From contig OZ176056.1 in assembly GCA_964247055.1 (NCBI GenBank), forward strand, positions 9,052,001 to 9,116,000: a stretch of 64,000 nucleotides of DNA, read 5' to 3'. Within the stretch, counting starts at the first letter, position 1. Each line of letters starts with the position of its first letter. The position numbers and the translations under genes are program-made. Under the pieces are notes generated by a model. That model was not told the origin of the DNA, did not search any database, and saw only the letters and a program-made list of their open reading frames with translations. The DNA comes from Paragordius varius. Lineage: Eukaryota; Nematomorpha. This document shows positions 25,801-36,563 of this stretch, one piece after another.

Positions 25801-27411
25801 CCGAACTGGGGGCCTATATCAAAAAACGGGCGAAGCTATTGTCGAGGCATTCATTCAATATTATATTTTTTCGATGTTTGGATTTGAATGGGTCTACCGG
25901 TTTTATTGTAGCAGATCACAAAGCCAGCGTTTTCCATTTTTATAAATATATGGATTACTATAAATAATGTTTTGTTATCCATATATATTTTAACATCCTA
26001 TACATATGATAGATACTCCTTACTCAGCAGCTATCATCAAAGAAACGTTTGACTAAAGTTTTTGCCTTTTAAGAGGGAATACTAAAAATCCTTATCGAAT
26101 TTTTACAGTCTCATACCTTGGGCAGAAAAACAATCAAAAAATTATTTTTGTGGACTTTGTTTTTTTTGAAAAAGGTGGCATTTTACGGGGGGAGCGGGTA
26201 AAAAGAGGGACTAAGATAAAAACGTGAGTCGACTATGTTCAGCACGATCGAAAATAAGAAAATTATATTTGAAATTGGATGGTCCAACATGTTCTCCGGA
26301 AAATTGTCTCAAAGACACGATTTTTGTGGACGTCTGTTTTCAAAAAAACCCATTTTTCACACGGGGTGGGCCCGAACTGGGGGCCTATTTCAAAAACACG
26401 GGCGAAGCTATTGACGGGGCATTCATTCAAGATTATATTTTTTCGATGTTTGTATTTGAATGTGTCTACCGGTTTTCCTGTAGCAGATCACAAAGCCAGC
26501 ATTTTCCATTTTTATAATTATAGATTACTATAAATAATGTTTTATTATCCATATATTTTTCAACATCCTATACATATGATAGATACTCCTTACTCAGCAG
26601 CTATCATCAAAGAAACGCTTGACTAAAGTTTTTGCCTTTTAAGAGGGAATACTAAAAATCCTTATCGAATTTTTACAGTCTCATACCTTGGGCAGAAAAA
26701 CAATCAAAAAATTATTTTTGTGGACTTTGTTTTTTTTGAAAAAGGTGGCATTTTACGGGGGGAGCGGGTAAAAAGAGGCTCTAAATCAAAAAAGTGAGTC
26801 GACTATGTTCAGCGCGATCGAAAATAAGAAAATTATATTTGAAATTGGATGGTCCAACACGTTCTCCGGAAAATTGTCTCAAAGACACGATTTTTGTGGA
26901 CTTCTGTTTTCAAAAAAAACCGTTTTTCACACGGAGTGAGCCCGAACTAGGGGCCTATTTCAAAAAACGGGCGAAGCTATTGTCGGGGCATTCATTCAAG
27001 ATTATATTTTTTCGATGTTTGGATTTGAATGGGTCTACCGGTTTTCCTGTAGCAGACACAAAGCCAGCATTTTCCATTTTTATAAATTATAGATTACTAT
27101 AAATAATGTTTTATTATCCATATATCTAACATCCTATACATATGATAGATACTCCTGACTCAGCAGCTATCATCAAAGAAACGCTTGACTAAAATTTTTG
27201 CCTTTTAAGAGGGAATACTAAAAATCCTTATCGAATTTTTACAGTCTCATACCTTAGGCAGAAAAACAATCAAAAAATTATTTTTGTGGACTTTGTTTTT
27301 TTTTGAAAAAGGTGGCATTTTACGGGGGGAGCGGGTAAAAAGAGGGACTAAGTTAAAAAAGCTAGACGACTATGTTCGGCGCAATCGAAAATAACTAAAT
27401 AAAAATCATAT
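22842..27411 (+). repeat. Shuffled continuation of the tetramer block
   Basis: Units start at 22842, 23410, 23985, 24555, 25123, 25696, 26269 and 26839. They reuse the variants of 18271-22841 in a different order. 22842 and 23410 follow the 21703/19984 types at 1139-bp spacing, 23985 is the 20559 type, and 25696 is the 21132 type. 26269 joins a 19416-type start to a CAAAAACACGGGCG segment with GACGGGG typical of the 1.7-kb trimer block, so it is a recombinant. 26839 has a short loss in GTAGCAGACACAAAG. Confidence 0.88.
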
Positions 27412-30276
27412 TTGAAATTGAATGGTTCAACACGTTCACCGGAAAATTCTCTCAAAGACACGATGTTTGTGGACGTCTGTTTTCAAAAAAAACCCATTTT
27501 CCACATGGAGTGGGCCCGAACTGGGGGTCTATTTCAAATAACGGGCGAAGCTATTGTCGAGGCATTCATTCAAGATTATATTTTTCGAATGTTTGGATTT
27601 TAATGGGTCTACCGGTTTTCCTGTAGCAGATCACAAAGCCAGCATTTTCCATTTTTATAAATATATAGATTACTATAAATAATGTTTTATTATCCATATA
27701 TCTTTTAACATCCTATACATATGATAGATACTCCTTACTCAGCAGCTATCATCAAAGAAACGGTGTACTAAAATTTTTACCTTTTAACAGGGAATACGTG
27801 GAATCCATATTGAATTTTTACGGTCTCATACCTTAGGCAGAAAAACAATCAAAAAATTATTTTTGTGGACTTTGTTTTTTTTTGAAAAAGGTGGCATTTT
27901 ACGGGGGGAGCGGGTAAAAAGAGGGACTAAGTTAAAAAAGCTAGACGACTATGTTCGGCGCAATCGAAAATAACTAAATAAAAATCATATTTGAAATTGA
28001 ATGGTCCAACACGTTCACCGGAAAATTCTCTCAAAGACACGATGTTTGTGGACGTCTGTTTTCAAAAAAACCCATTTTTCACACGGGGTGGGCCCGAACT
28101 GGGGGCCTATTTCAAAAAACGGGCGAGCTATTGTCTGGAAATTCATTCAAGATTATATTTTTTCGATGTTTGGATTTGAATGGGTCTACCGGTTTTCCTG
28201 TAGCAGATCACAAAGCCAGAATTTTCCATTTTTATAAATATATAGATTTCTATAAATAATGTTGTATTATCCATATATCTTTTAACATCCTATCCATATG
28301 ATAGATACTCCTTACTCAGCAGCTATCATCAAAGAAACGGTGGACTAAAATTTTTGCCTTTTAACAGGGAATACGTGGAATCCATATTGAATTTTTACGG
28401 TCTCATACCTTAGGCAAAAAATCGATTAAAAAAATATTTTTGTGGACTTTGTTTTTTTTGAAAAAGGTGGCATTTTACGGGGGGAACGGGTAAAAAGAGG
28501 CCCTAAATCAAAAAAGTGAGTCGACTATGAGCGCGATCGAAAATAAGCAAAAATTATATTTGAAATTGGATGGTCCAACACGTTCTCCGGAAAATTCTCT
28601 CAAAGATACGATGTTTGTGGACGTCTGTTTTCAAAAAAACCCATTTTTCACACGGGGTGGGCCCGAACTGGGGGCCTATTTCAAAAACACGGGCGAAGCT
28701 ATTGACGGGGCATTCATTCAAGATTATATTTTTTCGATGTTTGGATTTGAATGGGTCTACCGGTTTTCCTGTAGCAGATCACAAAGCCAGCATTTTCCAT
28801 TTTTATAAATATATAGATTTCTATAAATAATGTTTTATTATCCATATATCTTTTAACATCCTATCCATATGATAGATACTCCTTACTCAGCAGCTATCAT
28901 CAAAGAAACGGTGGACTAAAATTTTTGCCTTTTAACAGAGAATACGTGGAATCCATATTAAATTTTTACGGTCTCATACCTTAGGCAAAAAATCGATTAA
29001 AAAAATATTTTTGTAGACTTTGTTTTTTTGAAAAAGGTGGCATTTTACGGGGGGAGCGGGTAAAAAGAGGCCCCAAATCAAAAAAGTGAGTCGACTATGT
29101 TCAGCGCGATCGAAAATAAGCAAAAATTATATTTGAAATTGGATGGTCCAACACGTTCTCCGGAAAATTCTCTCAAAGACACGATGTTTGTGGACGTCTG
29201 TTTTCAAAAAAACCCATTTTTCACACGGGGTGGGCCCGAACTGGGGGCCTATTTCAAAAAACGGGCGAGCTATTGTCTGGGCATTTATTCAAGATTATAT
29301 TTTTTCGATGTTTGGATTTGAATGGGTCTACCGGTTTTCCTGTAGCAGATCACAAAGCCAGCATTTTCCATTTTTATAAATATATAGATTTCTATAAATA
29401 ATGTTGTATTATCCATATATCTTTTAACATCCTATCCATATGATAGATACTCCTTACTCAGCAGCTATCATCAAAGAAACGGTGGACTAAAATTTTTGCC
29501 TTTTAACAGAGAATACGTGGAATCCATATTGAATTTTTCCGGTCTCATACCTTAGGCAAAAAATCGATTAAAAAAATATTTTTGTGGACTTTGTTTTTTT
29601 TGAAAAAGGTGGCATTTTACGGGGGGAGCGCGTAAAAAGAGGCCCTAAATCAAAAAAGTGAGTCGACTAGGTTCAGCGCGATCGAAAATAAGCAAAAATT
29701 ATATTTGAAATTGGATGGTCCAACACGTTCTCCGGAAAATTGTCTCAAAGACACGATTTTTGTGGACGTCTGTTTTCAAAAAAAACCCATTTTTTACACG
29801 GGGTGGGCCCGAACTGGGGGCCTATTTCAAAAAACGGGCGAAGCTATTGTCGGGGCATTTATTCAAGATTATATATTTTCGATGTTTGGATTTGAATGGG
29901 TCTACCGGTTTTCCTGTAGCAGATCACAAAGCCAGCATTTTCCATTTTTATAAATATATAGATTTCTATAAATAATGTTGTATTATCCATATATCTTTTA
30001 ACATCCTATCCATATGATAGATACTCCTTACTCAGCAGCTATCATCAAAGAAACACTGGACTAAAATTTTTGCCTTTTAAGAAGGAATACTAAAAATCCT
30101 TATCGAATTTTTACAGTCTCATACCTTGGGCAGAAAAACAATCATAAAATTATTTTTGTGGACTTGATTTTTTTTGAAAAAGGTGGCATTTTACGGGGTA
30201 AGCGGGTAAAAAGAGGCCCTAAATCAAAAAAGTGAGTCGACTATGTTTAGCGCCATCGAAATTAAGAAAATTATAT
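27412..30276 (+). repeat. Five units with CATCCTATCCATATG or GATGTTTGTGG markers
   Basis: Units start at 27412, 27991, 28560, 29133 and 29705. The first four carry GATGTTTGTGGACG in place of GATTTTTGTGGACG. 27991 and 28560-29705 carry CTATCCATATG. 28560 is preceded by GACTATGAGCGCG, a 3-bp loss. Subunit C ends here use the ATAAGCAAAAATT form. Tails are mainly of the CGGTGGACTAAAA class. Confidence 0.88.
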
Positions 30277-33189
30277 TAGAAATTGGATGGTCCAACACGT
30301 TCTCCGGAAAATTGTCTCAAACGATTTTTATGGACGTCTGTTTTCAAAAAAACCCATTTTTCACACAGGGTGGGCCGGAACTGGGGGCCTATTTTAAAAA
30401 ACGGGCGAAGCTTTTGTCGGGGCATTCATTCAAGATTATATTTTTTCGATATTTGGATTTGAATGGGTCTACCATTTTTCCTGTAGCAGATCACAAAGCC
30501 AGCATTTTCCATTTTTATAAATATATAGATTTCTATAAATAATGTTTTATTATCCATATATCTTTTAACATCCTATACATATGATAGATACTCCTTACTC
30601 AGCAGCTATCATCAAAGAAACGGTGGACTAAAATTTTTGCCTTTTAACAGGGAATACGTGGAATCCCATTGAATTTTTACGGTCTCATACCTTAGGCAAA
30701 AAATCGATTAAAACAATATTTTTGTGGACTTTGTTTTTTTTGAAAAAGGTGGCATTTTACGGGGGGAGCGGGTAAAAAGAGAGACTAAGTTAAAAAAGCG
30801 AGACGACTATGTTCGGCGCAATCGAAAATAACTAAATAAAAATCATATTTGAAATTGAATGGTCCAACACGTTCTCCGGAAAATTGTCTCAAAGACACGA
30901 TTTTTGTGGACGTCTGTTTTCAAAAACACACCCATTTTTCACACGGGGTAGGCCCGAACTGGGGGCCTATTTCAAAAAACGGGCGAAGCTATTGTCGGGG
31001 CATTCATTCAAGATTATATTTTTTCGATGTTTGTATTTGAATGGGTCTACCGGTTTTCCTGTAGCAGATCACAAAGCCAGCATTTTCCATTTTTATAAAT
31101 ATATAGATTTCTATAAATAATGTTTTATTATCCATATATCTTTTAACATCCTATACATATGATAGATACTCCTTACTCAGCAGCTATCGTCAAAGAAACG
31201 CTTGACTAAAATTTTTGCCTTTTAAGAAGGAATACTAAAAATCCTTATCGAATTTTTACAGTCTCATACCTTGAGCAGAAAAACAATCAAAAAATTATTT
31301 TTGTGGACTTGATTTTTTTTGAAAAAGGTGGCATTTTACGGGGTAAGCGGGTAAAAAGAGGCCCTAAATCAAAAAAGTGAGTCGACTATGTTTAGCGCCA
31401 TCGAAATTAAGAAAATTATATTAGAAATTGGATGGTCCAACACGTTCTCCGGAAAATTCTCTCAAACGATTTTTATGGACGTCTGTTTTCATAAAAAACC
31501 CATTTTTCACATGGGGTGGGCCCGAACTGGGGGCCTATTCAAAAAACGGGCGAAGCTATTGTCGGGGCATTCATTCAAGATTATATTTTTTCGATATTTG
31601 GATTTGAATGGGTCTACCATTTTTCCTGTAGCAGATCACAAAGCCAGCATTTTCCATTTTTATAAATATATAGATTTCTATAAATAATGTTTTATTATCC
31701 ATATATCTTTTAACATCCTATACATATGATAGATACTCCTTACTCAGCAGCTATCATCAAAGAAACGGTGGACTAAAATTTTTGCCTTTTAACAGGGAAT
31801 ACGTGGAATCCCATTGAATTTTTACGGTCTCATACCTTAGGCAAAAAATCGATTAAAACAATATTTTTGTGGACTTTGTTTTTTTTGAAAAAGGTGGCAT
31901 TTTACGGGGGGAGCGGGTAAAAAGAGAGACTAAGTTAAAAAAGCGAGACGACTATGTTCGGCGCAATCGAAAATAACTAAATAAAAATCATATTTGAAAT
32001 TGAATGGTCCAACACGTTCTCCGGAAAATTGTCTCAAAGACACGATTTTTGTGGACGTCTGTTTTCAAAAACACACCCATTTTTCACACGGGGTAGGCCC
32101 GAACTGGGGGCCTATTTCAAAAAACGGGCGAAGCTATTGTCGGGGCATTCATTCAAGATTATATTTTTTCGATGTTTGTATTTGAATGGGTCTACCGGTT
32201 TTCCTGTAGCAGATCACAAAGCCAGCATTTTCCATTTTTATAAATATATAGATTTCTATAAATAATGTTTTATTATCCATATATCTTTTAACATCCTATA
32301 CATATGATAGATACTCCTTACTCAGCAGCTATCGTCAAAGAAACGCTTGACTAAAATTTTTGCCTTTTAAGAAGGAATACTAAAAATCCTTATCGAATTT
32401 TTACAGTCTCATACCTTGGGCAGAAAAACAATCAAAAAATTATTTTTGTGGACTTGATTTTTTTTGAAAAAGGTGGCATTTTACGGGGTAAGCGGGTAAA
32501 AAGAGGCCCTAAATCAAAAAAGTGAGTCGACTATGTTTAGCGCCATCGAAATTAAGAAAATTATATTAGAAATTGGATGGTCCAACACGTTCTCCGGAAA
32601 ATTGTCTCAAACGATTTTTATGGACGTCTGTTTTCAAAAAAACCCATTTTTCACACAGGGTGGGCCGGAACTGGGGGCCTATTTTAAAAAACGGGCGAAG
32701 CTTTTGTCGGGGCATTCATTCAAGATTATATTTTTTCGATATTTGGATTTGAATGGGTCTACCATTTTTCCTGTAGCAGATCACAAAGCCAGCATTTTCC
32801 ATTTTTATAAATATATAGATTTCTATAAATAATGTTTTATTATCCATATATCTTTTAACATCCTATACATATGATAGATACTCCTTACTCAGCAGCTATC
32901 ATCAAAGAAACGGTGGACTAAAATTTTTGCCTTTTAACAGGGAATACGTGGAATCCCATTGAATTTTTACGGTCTCATACCTTAGGCAAAAAATCGATTA
33001 AAACAATATTTTTGTGGACTTTGTTTTTTTTGAAAAAGGTGGCATTTTACGGGGGGAGCGGGTAAAAAGAGAGACTAAGTTAAAAAAGCGAGACGACTAT
33101 GTTCGGCGCAATCGAAAATAACTAAATAAAAATCATATTTGAAATTGAATGGTCCAACACGTTCTCCGGAAAATTGTCTCAAAGACACG

Positions 33190-33371
33190 ATTTTTGTGGA
33201 CGTCTGTTTTCAAAAACACACCCATTTTTCACACGGGGTAGGCCCGAACTGGGGGCCTATTTCAAAAAACGGGCGAAGCTATTGTCGGGGCATTCATTCA
33301 AGATTATATTTTTTCGATGTTTGTATTTGAATGGGTCTACCGGTTTTCCTGTAGCAGATCACAAAGCCAGC
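33190..33371 (+). repeat. Subunit A of the ~570-bp unit (representative)
   Basis: This is the first of three mutually similar subunits inside the unit. It opens with ATTTTTGTGGAC, then an A-tract and CATTTTTCACACGGGG, then CCTATTTCAAAAAACGGG, the anchor AGCTATTGTC, AGATTATATTTTTT and CCGGTTTTCC, ending near CACAAAGCCAG. The same order of elements appears in subunit C, starting 397 bp later. The boundary to B is approximate because it falls in a poorly conserved AT-rich stretch. Confidence 0.7.
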
Positions 33372-33586
33372 ATTTTCCATTTTTATAAATATATAGATTT
33401 CTATAAATAATGTTTTATTATCCATATATCTTTTAACATCCTATACATATGATAGATACTCCTTACTCAGCAGCTATCGTCAAAGAAACGCTTGACTAAA
33501 ATTTTTGCCTTTTAAGAAGGAATACTAAAAATCCTTATCGAATTTTTACAGTCTCATACCTTGGGCAGAAAAACAATCAAAAAATT
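33372..33586 (+). repeat. Subunit B of the ~570-bp unit (representative)
   Basis: This is the most diverged and longest of the three subunits. Its 5' half (TATAAATATATAG through CATATGATAGATAC) shows little similarity to A or C. Its 3' half aligns with them: anchor AGCTATCGTC 195 bp after the A anchor, then TTGACTAAAATTTTTGCC against TCAAGATTATATTTTTTCG of A, then TCGAATTTTTACAGTCTC against CCGGTTTTCCTGTAGCAG. Assignment to the same ancestral repeat is an inference from visual alignment. Confidence 0.55.
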
Positions 33587-33762
33587 ATTTTTGTGGACTT
33601 GATTTTTTTTGAAAAAGGTGGCATTTTACGGGGTAAGCGGGTAAAAAGAGGCCCTAAATCAAAAAAGTGAGTCGACTATGTTTAGCGCCATCGAAATTAA
33701 GAAAATTATATTAGAAATTGGATGGTCCAACACGTTCTCCGGAAAATTCTCTCAAACGATTT
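33587..33762 (+). repeat. Subunit C of the ~570-bp unit (representative)
   Basis: This subunit wraps across the arbitrary unit boundary at 33712. It opens with ATTTTTGTGGAC like A, then a T-run/A-run, CATTTTACGGGG, AGCGGGTAAAAAGAGGCCC, AAATCAAAAAAGTGAG, the anchor GACTATGTTTAGC, AAAATTATATTAGAAATTGG and TCCGGAAAATTGTCTC, ending at GACACG. The anchor spacing is 202 bp from B and 176 bp to the next A. The colinear similarity to A is clear over the whole length, with many substitutions and short indels. Confidence 0.65.
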
Positions 33763-36563
33763 TTATGGACGTCTGTTTTCATAAAAAACCCATTTTTCAC
33801 ATGGGGTGGGCCCGAACTGGGGGCCTATTCAAAAAACGGGCGAAGCTATTGTCGGGGCATTCATTCAAGATTATATTTTTTCGATATTTGGATTTGAATG
33901 GGTCTACCATTTTTCCTGTAGCAGATCACAAAGCCAGCATTTTCCATTTTTATAAATATATAGATTTCTATAAATAATGTTTTATTATCCATATATCTTT
34001 TAACATCCTATACATATGATAGATACTCCTTACTCAGCAGCTATCATCAAAGAAACGGTGGACTAAAATTTTTGCCTTTTAACAGGGAATACGTGGAATC
34101 CCATTGAATTTTTACGGTCTCATACCTTAGGCAAAAAATCGATTAAAACAATATTTTTGTGGACTTTGTTTTTTTTGAAAAAGGTGGCATTTTACGGGGG
34201 GAGCGGGTAAAAAGAGAGACTAAGTTAAAAAAGCGAGACGACTATGTTCGGCGCAATCGAAAATAACTAAATAAAAATCATATTTGAAATTGAATGGTCC
34301 AACACGTTCTCCGGAAAATTGTCTCAAAGACACGATTTTTGTGGACGTCTGTTTTCAAAAACACACCCATTTTTCACACGGGGTAGGCCCGAACTGGGGG
34401 CCTATTTCAAAAAACGGGCGAAGCTATTGTCGGGGCATTCATTCAAGATTATATTTTTTCGATGTTTGTATTTGAATGGGTCTACCGGTTTTCCTGTAGC
34501 AGATCACAAAGCCAGCATTTTCCATTTTTATAAATATATAGATTTCTATAAATAATGTTTTATTATCCATATATCTTTTAACATCCTATACATATGATAG
34601 ATACTCCTTACTCAGCAGCTATCGTCAAAGAAACGCTTGACTAAAATTTTTGCCTTTTAAGAAGGAATACTAAAAATCCTTATCGAATTTTTACAGTCTC
34701 ATACCTTGGGCAGAAAAACAATCAAAAAATTATTTTTGTGGACTTGATTTTTTTTGAAAAAGGTGGCATTTTACGGGGTAAGCGGGTAAAAAGAGGCCCT
34801 AAATCAAAAAAGTGAGTCGACTATGTTTAGCGCCATCGAAATTAAGAAAATTATATTAGAAATTGGATGGTCCAACACGTTCTCCGGAAAATTCTCTCAA
34901 ACGATTTTTATGGACGTCTGTTTTCATAAAAAACCCATTTTTCACATGGGGTGGGCCCGAACTGGGGGCCTATTCAAAAAACGGGCGAAGCTATTGTCGG
35001 GGCATTCATTCAAGATTATATTTTTTCGATATTTGGATTTGAATGGGTCTACCATTTTTCCTGTAGCAGATCACAAAGCCAGCATTTTCCATTTTTATAA
35101 ATATATAGATTTCTATAAATAATGTTTTATTATCCATATATCTTTTAACATCCTATACATATGATAGATACTCCTTACTCAGCAGCTATCATCAAAGAAA
35201 CGGTGGACTAAAATTTTTGCCTTTTAACAGGGAATACGTGGAATCCCATTGAATTTTTACGGTCTCATACCTTAGGCAAAAAATCGATTAAAACAATATT
35301 TTTGTGGACTTTGTTTTTTTTGAAAAAGGTGGCATTTTACGGGGGGAGCGGGTAAAAAGAGAGACTAAGTTAAAAAAGCGAGACGACTATGTTCGGCGCA
35401 ATCGAAAATAACTAAATAAAAATCATATTTGAAATTGAATGGTCCAACACGTTCTCCGGAAAATTGTCTCAAAGACACGATTTTTGTGGACGTCTGTTTT
35501 CAAAAACACACCCATTTTTCACACGGGGTAGGCCCGAACTGGGGGCCTATTTCAAAAAACGGGCGAAGCTATTGTCGGGGCATTCATTCAAGATTATATT
35601 TTTTCGATGTTTGTATTTGAATGGGTCTACCGGTTTTCCTGTAGCAGATCACAAAGCCAGCATTTTCCATTTTTATAAATATATAGATTTCTATAAATAA
35701 TGTTTTATTATCCATATATCTTTTAACATCCTATACATATGATAGATACTCCTTACTCAGCAGCTATCGTCAAAGAAACGCTTGACTAAAATTTTTGCCT
35801 TTTAAGAAGGAATACTAAAAATCCTTATCGAATTTTTACAGTCTCATACCTTGGGCAGAAAAACAATCAAAAAATTATTTTTGTGGACTTGATTTTTTTT
35901 GAAAAAGGTGGCATTTTACGGGGTAAGCGGGTAAAAAGAGGCCCTAAATCAAAAAAGTGAGTCGACTATGTTTAGCGCCATCGAAATTAAGAAAATTATA
36001 TTAGAAATTGGATGGTCCAACACGTTCTCCGGAAAATTCTCTCAAACGATTTTTATGGACGTCTGTTTTCATAAAAAACCCATTTTTCACATGGGGTGGG
36101 CCCGAACTGGGGGCCTATTCAAAAAACGGGCGAAGCTATTGTCGGGGCATTCATTCAAGATTATATTTTTTCGATGTTTGTATTTGAATGGGTCTACCGG
36201 TTTTCCTGTAGCAGATCACAAAGCCAGCATTTTCCATTTTTATAAATATAGATTACTATAAAGTTTTATTATCCATATATCTTTCAACATCCTATACATA
36301 TGATAGATACTCCTTACTCAGCAGCTATCGTCAAAGAAACGCTTGACTAAAATTTTTGCCTTTTAAGAGGGAATACTAAAAATCCTTATCGAATTTTTAC
36401 AGTCTCATACCTTGGGCAGAAAAACAATCAAAAAATTATTTTTGTGGACTTTTTTTTTTTGAAAAAGGTGTCATTTTACGGGGGGAGCGTGTAAAAAGAG
36501 GGACTAAGTTCAAAAAACGATACGACTATGTTCAGCGCGACCGAAAATAAGCAAAAATTATAT

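Larger units (their letters stand above)
33139..33711 (+). repeat. Representative satellite unit (573 bp)
   Basis: This unit is a typical monomer, taken from the most homogeneous part of the array. In order it holds the landmark TTGAAATTGAATGG, a TTTTTGTGGAC box (33191), an A-tract followed by a G/C-rich patch containing a short inverted repeat (GGCCC...GGGCC), CGAAGCTATTG (about 33275), an AT-rich stretch with TATAAATATATAG, CATATGATAGATAC (about 33447), CAGCAGCTATC (33471), a segment that exists in two versions across the array, a second TTTTTGTGGAC box (33588), a T-run/A-run quasi-palindrome, a G-run patch, and GTCGACTATG (33671). The unit boundary is arbitrary, as in any tandem repeat. 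No start codon, promoter or terminator claim is supported. Confidence 0.95.
30277..36563 (+). repeat. 1145-bp dimeric higher-order repeat, six copies
   Basis: Dimers start at 30277, 31422, 32567, 33712, 34857 and 36002. Second members start at 30849, 31994, 33139, 34284 and 35429. The period is exactly 1145 bp for the first five steps. First members have GCGCCATCGAAATTAAG upstream, CTCAAACGATTTTTATGG and usually CTACCATTTTTCC. Second members have CAAAAACACACCC. First members come in two forms: CACACAGGGTGGGCCGG with AAGCTTTTGTC (30277, 32567) and CATAAAAAACCC with CACATGGGG (the others). The sixth dimer leaves the pattern at about 36170 and has only one member. Confidence 0.96.

Noticed and set aside
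33241-33265. GGCCC...GGGCC inverted repeat as a terminator or hairpin element
   Set aside because: The stem is only about 5 bp, is broken in many units (GAGTGAGCCCG, GAACTGTGG), and is not linked to any gene.
33139-33711. Hammerhead-type ribozyme embedded in the unit, as in some animal satellites
   Set aside because: I looked for the CTGATGA core with a partner GAAA on both strands of the consensus. TCATCAAAG and GAAACG occur, but no CTGATGA or its complement was found.
33139-33711. CENP-B box-like centromere protein site
   Set aside because: TTCG and CGGG occur in the unit but not in the required spacing on either strand, so centromere function cannot be claimed from a motif.
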